Below, piece by piece: positions 36,901 to 49,900 of a stretch of DNA of 64,000 bases. The translations under genes and the position numbers were made by a program. Source of the stretch: Dama dama. Taxonomy: Eukaryota > Chordata > Mammalia > Artiodactyla > Cervidae. The notes under the pieces are model-generated. The model was not told the DNA's origin and ran no database searches. It was given only the letters and a program-made list of their open reading frames with translations. Position 1 is the stretch's first letter. Each line of letters begins with the position of its first letter. The stretch is taken from positions 1,426,001 to 1,490,000 of the forward strand of contig NW_026870963.1 of NCBI RefSeq assembly GCF_033118175.1, in the 5' to 3' direction.

Positions 36901-39900
36901 ATATGAACAGCTTCAAAAGCTGTGAAAAATATGAGGAGCATGAAACAGTTTGAAAAATAGGAGAAGCATGAAACAGTGTTGAAAACATGAAGAGCATGAC
37001 AAGTGTGAAAAATATAAAGAGCATTAAAAGGTGTCAAAAATATGAGGAGCATGAAACGGTCTGAAAAAAAGGAGGAGCATGAAGCGGTGTTGAAAACATG
37101 AAAAGCCTGAAAATGTGTGAAAAATATGAAGAGCTTTCAACGGTGTGAAAAATATGAACGGCTTCTAAATGTGTCAATAAGGACAGGAGCATGAAACGGT
37201 GTGAAAAATAGGAGGAGCATGAAGCGGTGTGCCAAAACATGAAGAGACTGAAAAGGTGTGAAAAATATGAAGAGCTTCAAAAGGTGTTAAAAATATGAGG
37301 AGCATGAAACGGTCTGAAAAAAAGGAGGAGCATGAAACGGTGTTGGAAACATGAAGAACCTGAAAAGGTGTGAAAAATATGAAGAGCGTCAAAAGATGTC
37401 AAAAATATGAGGAGCATGAAGCGGTCCGAAAAATAGGATGAGCATGAAGCGGTGTTGAAAACATTAAGACCCTGAAAAGGTGGGAAATATATAAAGAGCT
37501 TGAAAAGGTGTCAAAAATATGAGGAGCATGAAACGGTGTGAAAAATAGGAGAAGCATGAAGTGATGTTGAGAAACCTGAAGAGACTGAAAAGGTGTGAAA
37601 AATATGAAGAGCTACAAAAGATGTGAAATATATGAGGAGCATGAAATGATCTGAAAAATAGGAGGAGCATGAAACGGTGTTGAAAAACATGAAGAGCCTG
37701 AAAAGGTGTGAAAATTATGAAGACCTTCAAAATGTGTCAAAAAAAAAGGAGGAGCATGAATTGGTGTTCAAAAACATGAAGAGCCTGAAAAGGTGTGAAA
37801 AATATGAACAGCTTCAAAAGGTGTCAAAAATATGAGGAGCATGAAACGGTCTGAAAAATAGGAGGAACATGAAGCACGGTTGAAAAACATGAATAGCCTG
37901 AAAAGGTGTGAAAAATATGAACAGCTTCAAAAGGTGTCAAAAATATGAGGAGCATGAAACAGTCTGAAAAATAGGAGGAGCATGAAGCGATGTTGAAAAA
38001 CATGAAGAGCCTGAAAAGGTGTGAAAAATATGAAGAGCTTCCAAAGGTGTGAAAAATATGAATAGCTTCGAAATGTGTCAATAATGAGAGCAGCATGAAA
38101 CAGTGTGAAAAATAGGAGGAGCATGAAGCGGTGTGCAAAAAGATGAAGAGCCTGAAAATGTGTGAAATATATGAAGAGCTTCAAAAGGTGTCAAAAATAT
38201 GCGGAGAAAGAAACGGTCTGAAAAATAGGAGGAGCATGAAGTGGTGTTGACAAACATGAAGGGCTGAAAAGCTGTGAAAAATATGAAGAGCTTTAAAAGG
38301 TTTCAAATATATGAGGAGCATGAAATTTTCTGAAAAATAGGAGGAGCATGAAACGTTGTTCAAAACATGAAGAGCCTGAAAAGGTGTGAAAAATATAAAC
38401 AGCTTCAAAACATGTCAAACATTGAGGAGCATGAAACGATCTGAAAAATAGGAAGAGCATGATGCAGTGTTGAAAAACATGAAGAGGCTGAAAACGTGTG
38501 AAAAATATGAAGTGCTCCAAAGATGTCAAAAATATGAGGAGCATGAAGCGGTCCGAAAAATAGGATGAGCATGAAGCGGTGTTGAAAACATTAAGAGCCT
38601 GAAAAGGTGTGAAATATATGAAGAGCTTGAAACGGTGTCAAAAATATGAGGAGCATGAAACGGTGTGAAAAATAGAAGAAGCATGAAGTGATGTTGAGAA
38701 TCATGAAGAGCCTGAAAAGGTGTGAAAAAAATGAAGAGCTACAAAAGGTGTCAAATACATGAGGAGAATGAAACGATCTGAAAAATAGGAGGAGCATGAA
38801 GTGGTGTTGAAAAATATGAAGAGCCTGAAAAGGTGTGAAAATTATGAAGAGCTTCAAAATGTGTCAAAAAAAGGAGGATAATGATACAGTGTTCAAATAC
38901 ATTCAGAGTGTGAATAGGTGTGAAAAATATGAAGAGCTTTAAAATGTGTCAAAAAAAAAAAAAAAAAGGAGGAGCATGAAGCGGTGTTTAAAAACAAGAA
39001 GTGCCTGAAAAGATGTGAAATATATGAAGAGCTTCAAAAGGTGTCAAAATTATGAGGAGCATGAAACGGTCTGAAAAAGAGGAGGAGCATGAAGTAGTGT
39101 TGAAAAACATGAAGAGCCTGAAAAAGTGTGAAAAATATGAAGAGCTTTAAAAGGTCTCAAATATATTAGGAGCATGTAACTTTCTGAAAAATAGGAGGAG
39201 CATGAAACGGTGTTCAAAACATGAAGAGCCTGAAAAGGTGTGAAAAATATGAAGAGCTTCAAAACTTGTCAAACATTGAGGAGCATGAAACTATCTGAAA
39301 AATAGGAAGAGCATGATGCCGTGTTGAAAAACATGAAGAGCCTAAAAAGGTGTGAAATATATGATGAGCTTCAAAAGGTATCAAAAATATGAGGAGCATG
39401 AAACGGTCTGAAAAATAGGAGGAGCATGAAGCGGTGTTGAAAAACATGAAGAGCCTTAAAAGTTGTGAAAAATATGAAAAGCTTCAAAAGGTGTGAAAAA
39501 TATGAAGAGCTTCAAAAGGTGTCAAAAATGAGAGGAGCATGAAACGGTGTGAAAAATAGGAGGAGCATGAGGCTGTGTTGAAAAACATGAAGAGCCTGAA
39601 AAGCTGTGAACAATTTGAAGAGCTTCAAAAGGTGTCAAATATATGAGGAGCATGAAACGGTCTGAAAAATAGGAGGAGCATGAAACGGTGTTGAAAACAT
39701 GAAGAGCCTGAAAAGGTGTGAAAAATATGAAGAGCTTCAAAAGATATAAAAAATATGAGGAGCATGAAGCGGTCCGAAAAATAGGATGAGCATGAAGCGG
39801 TGTTGAAAACATTAAGAGCCTGAAAAGGTGGGAAATATATAAAGAGCTTGAAAAGGTGTCAAAAATATGAGGATCATGAAACGGTGTGAAAAATAGGAGA

Positions 39901-40463
39901 AGCATGAAGTGATGTTGAGAAACCTGAAGAGACTGAAAAGGTGTGAAAAATATGAAGAGCTGCAAAAGATGTGAAATATATGAGGAGCATGAAATGATCT
40001 GAAAAATAGGAGGAGCATGAAACGGTGTTGAAAAACATGAAGAGACTGAAAAGGTGTGAAAATTATGAAGACCTTCAAAATGTGTCAAAAAAAAGGAGGA
40101 GCATGAAATGGTGTTCAAAAACATGAAGAGCCTGAAAAGGTGTGAAAAATATGAACAGCTTCAAAAGGTGTCAAAAATATGAGGAGCATGAAACGGTCTG
40201 AAAAATAGGAGGAACATGAAGCACGGTTGAAAAACATGAAGAGCCTGAAAAGGTGTGAAAAATATGAACAGCTTCAAAAGGTGTCAAAAATATGAGGAGC
40301 ATGAAACAGTCTGAAAAATAGGAGGAGCATGAAGTGGTGTTGAAAAATATGAAGAGCCTGAAAAGGTGTGAAAAATATGAAGAGCTTCAAAAGGTGTCAA
40401 ACATATGGGGAGCATGAAACGGTCTGAAAAATAGGAAGAGCATGAAGTGGTGTAAAAAACATG
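33955..40463 (+). repeat. HOR2 copy A (6,509 bp)
   Basis: First copy of a second higher-order repeat. The anchor CTGAAAAGGTG before TATATGAAGAGCTTG lies at 33,961, 40,470 and 46,978. Marker variants absent from HOR1 are GCGGTCCGAAAAATAGGATG, GAAAACATTAAGAGCC, GCACGGTTGAAAAAC, GAGCAGCATGAAACAG and TGCCAAAACATG. The offset to copy B is 6,509 up to the poly(A) tract at 38,951 and 6,508 after it, so that tract accounts for the length difference. Differences from B and C are few; near 34,813 this copy differs at one base from both. Confidence 0.95.
38951..38967 (+). repeat. Poly(A) tract, 17 A, HOR2 copy A
   Basis: A run of 17 A follows TGTGTC and precedes GGAGGAGC. Subunit C is missing here: the A-tract of subunit B joins directly to the A-tract at the end of C. 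Fusing two A5 tracts would give about ten A, so the run has probably grown by slippage. The equivalent run is 16, 13 and 10 A in other copies. Confidence 0.95.
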
Positions 40464-43400
40464 AAGAGCCTGAAAAGGTGTGAAATATATGAAGAGCTTG
40501 AAAAGGTTTCAAAAATATGAGGAGAATGAAATGGTCTGAAAAATAGGAAGAGCATGAAGTGGTGTAAAAAACATGAAGAGCCTGAAAAGGTGTGAAAAAT
40601 ATGAAGAGTTTCTAAAGGTGTCAAAATGAGATGAGCATGAAACGGTCTGAAAAATAGGAGGAGAATGAAGAGGTGTTGAAATTCATCAAGAGCCTGAAAA
40701 TGTGTGAAAAATATGAAGAGCTTCAAAAGGTGTCAAAAAGAAATGAGCATGAAAAGGTCTGAAAAATAGGAGGAGGATGAAGTGGTGTTGAAAAAAATGA
40801 AAACCCTGAAAAGGTGTGAAATATATGAAGAGCTTCTAAAGGTGTGAAATACATTAGGAGCATGAAACGATCTGAAAAATAGCAGGAGCATGAAGCGGTG
40901 TTGAAAATCACGAAGTGTCTGAAAAGTGTGATAATATGAAGAGCTTCAAAAATATGAAAAATATGAAGAGCTTCAAAAGGTCTGAAAAATATGAAGAGCT
41001 TCAAAAGGTGTCAAAAATGAGATGAGCATGAAACTGTCTGAAAAATAGGAGGAGCATGAAGCGGTGTTGAAAATCATGAAGAGCCTGAAAAGGTGTGAAA
41101 ATATGAAAAGCTTCAAAAGATGTGAAAAATATGAAGAGCTTCAAAAGGTGTCAAAAATATGAGGAGCATGAAACGGTCTGAAAAATAGGAGGAGCATGAA
41201 GTGGTGTTGAAAAACATGAAGAGGCTGAAAATTTGTGAAAAATATGAAGAGCTTCAAAAGATGTCAAAAATATGAGGAGCATGAAACCGACTGAAAAATA
41301 GGAGGATTATGAAACGGTGTTCAAAAACATGAAGAGCCTGAATAGGTGTGAAAAATATGAAAAGCCTCAAAATTGTCAAAAATATGAGGAGCATGAAACG
41401 GTCTGAAAAAGAGGAGGAGCATGAAGCAGTGTTGAAAAACATGAAGAGCCTGAAAAGGTGTGAAAAATATGAAGAGTTTCAAAAGGTGTGAAATATATGA
41501 GGTGCAAGAAACGGTCTGAAAAATATTAGGAGAATGAAGCGGTGTTGAAAAACAAGAAGAGCCTGAAAAGGTGTGAAAAATATGAAGAGTTTCAAAAGGT
41601 GTGAAATATATGAGGTTCAAGAAACGGTCTGAAAAATATTAGGAGCATGAAGCGGTGTTGAAAAACATGAAGAGCCTGAAAAGGTGAAAAATATGAAGAG
41701 CTTCAAAAGGTGTCAAAAATATGAGGAACATCAAACGGTCTGAAAAATAGGAGGAGCATGAAGCGGTGTTCAAAAACATGAAGAGCCTGAAAAGGTGTGA
41801 AAAATATGAAGAGTTTCAAAAGGTGTGAAATATATGAGGTGCATGAAACGGTCTGAAAAATATTAGGAGCATGAAGCGGTGTTGAAAAACATGAAGAGCC
41901 TGAAAAGGTGTGAAAAATATGAAGAGCTTCAAAAGGTGTCAAACATATGGGGAGCATGAAACGGTCTGCAAAAAAGGAGGAGCAGGAAGTGGTGTTGAAA
42001 AACTTGAACAGCCAGAAAATGTGTGAAAAATATGAAAAGCTTCAAAAGGTGGTAAAAATATGCGGAGCATGAAACGGTCTGAAAAATAGGAGGAGCATGA
42101 AGCGGTGTTCAAAAACATGAAGAGCCTGAAAAGGTGTGAAAAATATGATGAGCTTAAAAATGTGTCAAAATATGAGGAGCATGAAACGGTCTGAAAAATA
42201 GGAGGAGCATGAAGCGGTGTTCAAAAACATGAAGAGCCTGAAAAGGTGTGAAATATATGAAGAGCTTGAAAAGGTTTCAAAAATATGAGGAGAATGAAAT
42301 GGTCTGAAAAATAGGAAGAGCATGAAGTGGTGTTAAAAAACATGAAGAGCCTGAAAAGGTGTGAAAAATATGAAGAGTTTCTAAAGGTGTCAAAATGAGA
42401 TGAGCATGAAACGGTCTGAAAAATAGGAGGAGAATGAAGAGGTGTTGAAAATCATCAAGAGCCTGAAAAGGTGTGAAAAATATGAAGAGCTTCAAAAGGT
42501 GTGAAAAATATGAGGAGCTTCAAAAGGTGTCAAAAATATGAGGAGCCTGAAACGTTCTGAAAAATAGGAGGGGCATGATATGGTGTTCAAAAACATGAAG
42601 AGCCTGAAAAGGTGTGAAAAACATGAAGATCTTCAAAAGGGGTCAAAAATATGAGGAGCATGAAACGGTCTGAAAAATAGGAGGAGCAAGAAACGGTGTT
42701 CAAAAACATGAAGAGCCTGAAAAGGTGTGAAAAATATGAAGAGCTTGAAAAGGTGTGAAATACATGAGGAGATTGAAGCGGTCTGAAAAATAGGAGGAGC
42801 ATGAAACGGTGTTGAAACACATGAAGAGCCTGAAAAGGTGTGAAAAATAGGAAGAGCTTCACAAGGTGTCAAATATATGAGGAGCATGAAACGGTCTGAA
42901 AAATAGGAGGAGCATGAAGCAGTCGTCAAAAACATGAGGAACCTGAAAAGTTTTGTAAAATATGAAGAGCTTCAAAAGGTGTGAAAAATATGAGGAACAT
43001 GAAACGGTCTGAAAAATAGGAGCAGCATGAAACAGTGTTGAAAGACATGAAGAGCTTCAAAAGTGTCAAAAATATGAGGAGCATGAAACGGTCTGAAAAA
43101 TAAGAGGATCATGAAACGGTCTGAAAAATAGGAGCAGCATGAAACGGTGTTGAAAGACATGAAGAGCTTCAAAAGGTGTCAAAAATATGAGGAGAATGAA
43201 ACGGTTTGAAAAATAGGAGAAGCAGGAAACGGTCTGAAAAATAGAGGCAGCATGGAATGGTGTGGAAAAACATGAAGAGCTTCAAAAGTTGTGAAAAAAT
43301 GAGGAGGTTCAAAAGGTGTCAAAAATATGAGGAGCATGAAACGGTCTGAAAAATAGGAGGGGCTTGAAACGGTGTTCCAAAACATGAAGAGCCTGAAAAG

Positions 43401-46400
43401 ATGTGAAAAATATGAACAGCTTCAAAAGCTGTGAAAAATATGAGGAGCATGAAACAGTTTGAAAAATAGGAGAAGCATGAAACAGTGTTGAAAACATGAA
43501 GAGCATGACAAGTGTGAAAAATATAAAGAGCATTAAAAGGTGTCAAAAATATGAGGAGCATGAAACGGTCTGAAAAAAAGGAGGAGCATGAAGCGGTGTT
43601 GAAAACATGAAAAGCCTGAAAATGTGTGAAAAATATGAAGAGCTTTCAACGGTGTGAAAAATATGAACGGCTTCTAAATGTGTCAATAAGGACAGGAGCA
43701 TGAAACGGTGTGAAAAATAGGAGGAGCATGAAGCGGTGTGCCAAAACATGAAGAGACTGAAAAGGTGTGAAAAATATGAAGAGCTTCAAAAGGTGTTAAA
43801 AATATGAGGAGCATGAAACGGTCTGAAAAAAAGGAGGAGCATGAAACGGTGTTGGAAACATGAAGAACCTGAAAAGGTGTGAAAAATATGAAGAGCGTCA
43901 AAAGATGTCAAAAATATGAGGAGCATGAAGCGGTCCGAAAAATAGGATGAGCATGAAGCGGTGTTGAAAACATTAAGACCCTGAAAAGGTGGGAAATATA
44001 TAAAGAGCTTGAAAAGGTGTCAAAAATATGAGGAGCATGAAACGGTGTGAAAAATAGGAGAAGCATGAAGTGATGTTGAGAAACCTGAAGAGACTGAAAA
44101 GGTGTGAAAAATATGAAGAGCTACAAAAGATGTGAAATATATGAGGAGCATGAAATGATCTGAAAAATAGGAGGAGCATGAAACGGTGTTGAAAAACATG
44201 AAGAGCCTGAAAAGGTGTGAAAATTATGAAGACCTTCAAAATGTGTCAAAAAAAAAGGAGGAGCATGAATTGGTGTTCAAAAACATGAAGAGCCTGAAAA
44301 GGTGTGAAAAATATGAACAGCTTCAAAAGGTGTCAAAAATATGAGGAGCATGAAACGGTCTGAAAAATAGGAGGAACATGAAGCACGGTTGAAAAACATG
44401 AATAGCCTGAAAAGGTGTGAAAAATATGAACAGCTTCAAAAGGTGTCAAAAATATGAGGAGCATGAAACAGTCTGAAAAATAGGAGGAGCATGAAGCGAT
44501 GTTGAAAAACATGAAGAGCCTGAAAAGGTGTGAAAAATATGAAGAGCTTCCAAAGGTGTGAAAAATATGAATAGCTTCGAAATGTGTCAATAATGAGAGC
44601 AGCATGAAACAGTGTGAAAAATAGGAGGAGCATGAAGCGGTGTGCAAAAAGATGAAGAGCCTGAAAATGTGTGAAATATATGAAGAGCTTCAAAAGGTGT
44701 CAAAAATATGCGGAGAAAGAAACGGTCTGAAAAATAGGAGGAGCATGAAGTGGTGTTGACAAACATGAAGGGCTGAAAAGCTGTGAAAAATATGAAGAGC
44801 TTTAAAAGGTTTCAAATATATGAGGAGCATGAAATTTTCTGAAAAATAGGAGGAGCATGAAACGTTGTTCAAAACATGAAGAGCCTGAAAAGGTGTGAAA
44901 AATATAAACAGCTTCAAAACATGTCAAACATTGAGGAGCATGAAACGATCTGAAAAATAGGAAGAGCATGATGCAGTGTTGAAAAACATGAAGAGGCTGA
45001 AAACGTGTGAAAAATATGAAGTGCTCCAAAGATGTCAAAAATATGAGGAGCATGAAGCGGTCCGAAAAATAGGATGAGCATGAAGCGGTGTTGAAAACAT
45101 TAAGAGCCTGAAAAGGTGTGAAATATATGAAGAGCTTGAAACGGTGTCAAAAATATGAGGAGCATGAAACGGTGTGAAAAATAGAAGAAGCATGAAGTGA
45201 TGTTGAGAATCATGAAGAGCCTGAAAAGGTGTGAAAAAAATGAAGAGCTACAAAAGGTGTCAAATACATGAGGAGAATGAAACGATCTGAAAAATAGGAG
45301 GAGCATGAAGTGGTGTTGAAAAATATGAAGAGCCTGAAAAGGTGTGAAAATTATGAAGAGCTTCAAAATGTGTCAAAAAAAGGAGGATAATGATACAGTG
45401 TTCAAATACATTCAGAGTGTGAATAGGTGTGAAAAATATGAAGAGCTTTAAAATGTGTCAAAAAAAAAAAAAAAAGGAGGAGCATGAAGCGGTGTTTAAA
45501 AACAAGAAGTGCCTGAAAAGATGTGAAATATATGAAGAGCTTCAAAAGGTGTCAAAATTATGAGGAGCATGAAACGGTCTGAAAAAGAGGAGGAGCATGA
45601 AGTAGTGTTGAAAAACATGAAGAGCCTGAAAAAGTGTGAAAAATATGAAGAGCTTTAAAAGGTCTCAAATATATTAGGAGCATGTAACTTTCTGAAAAAT
45701 AGGAGGAGCATGAAACGGTGTTCAAAACATGAAGAGCCTGAAAAGGTGTGAAAAATATGAAGAGCTTCAAAACTTGTCAAACATTGAGGAGCATGAAACT
45801 ATCTGAAAAATAGGAAGAGCATGATGCCGTGTTGAAAAACATGAAGAGCCTAAAAAGGTGTGAAATATATGATGAGCTTCAAAAGGTATCAAAAATATGA
45901 GGAGCATGAAACGGTCTGAAAAATAGGAGGAGCATGAAGCGGTGTTGAAAAACATGAAGAGCCTTAAAAGTTGTGAAAAATATGAAAAGCTTCAAAAGGT
46001 GTGAAAAATATGAAGAGCTTCAAAAGGTGTCAAAAATGAGAGGAGCATGAAACGGTGTGAAAAATAGGAGGAGCATGAGGCTGTGTTGAAAAACATGAAG
46101 AGCCTGAAAAGCTGTGAACAATTTGAAGAGCTTCAAAAGGTGTCAAATATATGAGGAGCATGAAACGGTCTGAAAAATAGGAGGAGCATGAAACGGTGTT
46201 GAAAACATGAAGAGCCTGAAAAGGTGTGAAAAATATGAAGAGCTTCAAAAGATATAAAAAATATGAGGAGCATGAAGCGGTCCGAAAAATAGGATGAGCA
46301 TGAAGCGGTGTTGAAAACATTAAGAGCCTGAAAAGGTGGGAAATATATAAAGAGCTTGAAAAGGTGTCAAAAATATGAGGATCATGAAACGGTGTGAAAA

Positions 46401-46971
46401 ATAGGAGAAGCATGAAGTGATGTTGAGAAACCTGAAGAGACTGAAAAGGTGTGAAAAATATGAAGAGCTGCAAAAGATGTGAAATATATGAGGAGCATGA
46501 AATGATCTGAAAAATAGGAGGAGCATGAAACGGTGTTGAAAAACATGAAGAGACTGAAAAGGTGTGAAAATTATGAAGACCTTCAAAATGTGTCAAAAAA
46601 AAGGAGGAGCATGAAATGGTGTTCAAAAACATGAAGAGCCTGAAAAGGTGTGAAAAATATGAACAGCTTCAAAAGGTGTCAAAAATATGAGGAGCATGAA
46701 ACGGTCTGAAAAATAGGAGGAACATGAAGCACGGTTGAAAAACATGAAGAGCCTGAAAAGGTGTGAAAAATATGAACAGCTTCAAAAGGTGTCAAAAATA
46801 TGAGGAGCATGAAACAGTCTGAAAAATAGGAGGAGCATGAAGTGGTGTTGAAAAATATGAAGAGCCTGAAAAGGTGTGAAAAATATGAAGAGCTTCAAAA
46901 GGTGTCAAACATATGGGGAGCATGAAACGGTCTGAAAAATAGGAAGAGCATGAAGTGGTGTAAAAAACATG
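40464..46971 (+). repeat. HOR2 copy B (6,508 bp)
   Basis: Second HOR2 copy. The offset to C is 6,508 up to the poly(A) tract at 45,460 and 6,505 beyond it. B and C share variants not found in A, for example GTTGAAACACATG near 42,812 and 49,320 where A has GTTGAAAAACATG near 36,303. B and C are therefore the closer pair. Confidence 0.95.
45460..45475 (+). repeat. Poly(A) tract, 16 A, HOR2 copy B
   Basis: Equivalent of the 38,951 tract with one A fewer. This accounts for the change of the A-to-B offset from 6,509 to 6,508. Confidence 0.95.
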
Positions 46972-49900
46972 AAGAGCCTGAAAAGGTGTGAAATATATGA
47001 AGAGCTTGAAAAGGTTTCAAAAATATGAGGAGAATGAAATGGTCTGAAAAATAGGAAGAGCATGAAGTGGTGTAAAAAACATGAAGAGCCTGAAAAGGTG
47101 TGAAAAATATGAAGAGTTTCTAAAGGTGTCAAAATGAGATGAGCATGAAACGGTCTGAAAAATAGGAGGAGAATGAAGAGGTGTTGAAATTCATCAAGAG
47201 CCTGAAAATGTGTGAAAAATATGAAGAGCTTCAAAAGGTGTCAAAAAGAAATGAGCATGAAAAGGTCTGAAAAATAGGAGGAGGATGAAGTGGTGTTGAA
47301 AAAAATGAAAACCCTGAAAAGGTGTGAAATATATGAAGAGCTTCTAAAGGTGTGAAATACATTAGGAGCATGAAACGATCTGAAAAATAGCAGGAGCATG
47401 AAGCGGTGTTGAAAATCACGAAGTGTCTGAAAAGTGTGATAATATGAAGAGCTTCAAAAATATGAAAAATATGAAGAGCTTCAAAAGGTCTGAAAAATAT
47501 GAAGAGCTTCAAAAGGTGTCAAAAATGAGATGAGCATGAAACTGTCTGAAAAATAGGAGGAGCATGAAGCGGTGTTGAAAATCATGAAGAGCCTGAAAAG
47601 GTGTGAAAATATGAAAAGCTTCAAAAGATGTGAAAAATATGAAGAGCTTCAAAAGGTGTCAAAAATATGAGGAGCATGAAACGGTCTGAAAAATAGGAGG
47701 AGCATGAAGTGGTGTTGAAAAACATGAAGAGGCTGAAAATTTGTGAAAAATATGAAGAGCTTCAAAAGATGTCAAAAATATGAGGAGCATGAAACCGACT
47801 GAAAAATAGGAGGATTATGAAACGGTGTTCAAAAACATGAAGAGCCTGAATAGGTGTGAAAAATATGAAAAGCCTCAAAATTGTCAAAAATATGAGGAGC
47901 ATGAAACGGTCTGAAAAAGAGGAGGAGCATGAAGCAGTGTTGAAAAACATGAAGAGCCTGAAAAGGTGTGAAAAATATGAAGAGTTTCAAAAGGTGTGAA
48001 ATATATGAGGTGCAAGAAACGGTCTGAAAAATATTAGGAGAATGAAGCGGTGTTGAAAAACAAGAAGAGCCTGAAAAGGTGTGAAAAATATGAAGAGTTT
48101 CAAAAGGTGTGAAATATATGAGGTTCAAGAAACGGTCTGAAAAATATTAGGAGCATGAAGCGGTGTTGAAAAACATGAAGAGCCTGAAAAGGTGAAAAAT
48201 ATGAAGAGCTTCAAAAGGTGTCAAAAATATGAGGAACATCAAACGGTCTGAAAAATAGGAGGAGCATGAAGCGGTGTTCAAAAACATGAAGAGCCTGAAA
48301 AGGTGTGAAAAATATGAAGAGTTTCAAAAGGTGTGAAATATATGAGGTGCATGAAACGGTCTGAAAAATATTAGGAGCATGAAGCGGTGTTGAAAAACAT
48401 GAAGAGCCTGAAAAGGTGTGAAAAATATGAAGAGCTTCAAAAGGTGTCAAACATATGGGGAGCATGAAACGGTCTGCAAAAAAGGAGGAGCAGGAAGTGG
48501 TGTTGAAAAACTTGAACAGCCAGAAAATGTGTGAAAAATATGAAAAGCTTCAAAAGGTGGTAAAAATATGCGGAGCATGAAACGGTCTGAAAAATAGGAG
48601 GAGCATGAAGCGGTGTTCAAAAACATGAAGAGCCTGAAAAGGTGTGAAAAATATGATGAGCTTAAAAATGTGTCAAAATATGAGGAGCATGAAACGGTCT
48701 GAAAAATAGGAGGAGCATGAAGCGGTGTTCAAAAACATGAAGAGCCTGAAAAGGTGTGAAATATATGAAGAGCTTGAAAAGGTTTCAAAAATATGAGGAG
48801 AATGAAATGGTCTGAAAAATAGGAAGAGCATGAAGTGGTGTTAAAAAACATGAAGAGCCTGAAAAGGTGTGAAAAATATGAAGAGTTTCTAAAGGTGTCA
48901 AAATGAGATGAGCATGAAACGGTCTGAAAAATAGGAGGAGAATGAAGAGGTGTTGAAAATCATCAAGAGCCTGAAAAGGTGTGAAAAATATGAAGAGCTT
49001 CAAAAGGTGTGAAAAATATGAGGAGCTTCAAAAGGTGTCAAAAATATGAGGAGCCTGAAACGTTCTGAAAAATAGGAGGGGCATGATATGGTGTTCAAAA
49101 ACATGAAGAGCCTGAAAAGGTGTGAAAAACATGAAGATCTTCAAAAGGGGTCAAAAATATGAGGAGCATGAAACGGTCTGAAAAATAGGAGGAGCAAGAA
49201 ACGGTGTTCAAAAACATGAAGAGCCTGAAAAGGTGTGAAAAATATGAAGAGCTTGAAAAGGTGTGAAATACATGAGGAGATTGAAGCGGTCTGAAAAATA
49301 GGAGGAGCATGAAACGGTGTTGAAACACATGAAGAGCCTGAAAAGGTGTGAAAAATAGGAAGAGCTTCACAAGGTGTCAAATATATGAGGAGCATGAAAC
49401 GGTCTGAAAAATAGGAGGAGCATGAAGCAGTCGTCAAAAACATGAGGAACCTGAAAAGTTTTGTAAAATATGAAGAGCTTCAAAAGGTGTGAAAAATATG
49501 AGGAACATGAAACGGTCTGAAAAATAGGAGCAGCATGAAACAGTGTTGAAAGACATGAAGAGCTTCAAAAGTGTCAAAAATATGAGGAGCATGAAACGGT
49601 CTGAAAAATAAGAGGATCATGAAACGGTCTGAAAAATAGGAGCAGCATGAAACGGTGTTGAAAGACATGAAGAGCTTCAAAAGGTGTCAAAAATATGAGG
49701 AGAATGAAACGGTTTGAAAAATAGGAGAAGCAGGAAACGGTCTGAAAAATAGAGGCAGCATGGAATGGTGTGGAAAAACATGAAGAGCTTCAAAAGTTGT
49801 GAAAAAATGAGGAGGTTCAAAAGGTGTCAAAAATATGAGGAGCATGAAACGGTCTGAAAAATAGGAGGGGCTTGAAACGGTGTTCCAAAACATGAAGAGC

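Noticed and set aside
38951..38967. Poly(A) tail of a retrotransposon
   Set aside because: The A-run lies exactly at the joint between subunits B and D within ordinary units on both sides. There is no element body or target-site duplication, and equivalent sites have variable A-runs.
39522..40124. 200-codon minus-strand open frame (also at 46,030-46,632 and 52,535-53,137), and the many 60-140-codon minus-strand frames across the window
   Set aside because: They are translations of the tandem repeat itself. Lengths and peptides recur with the 113-bp and HOR periods, neighbouring frames overlap each other, small indels shift the frame without consequence, and no domain, start context or codon pattern argues for coding.
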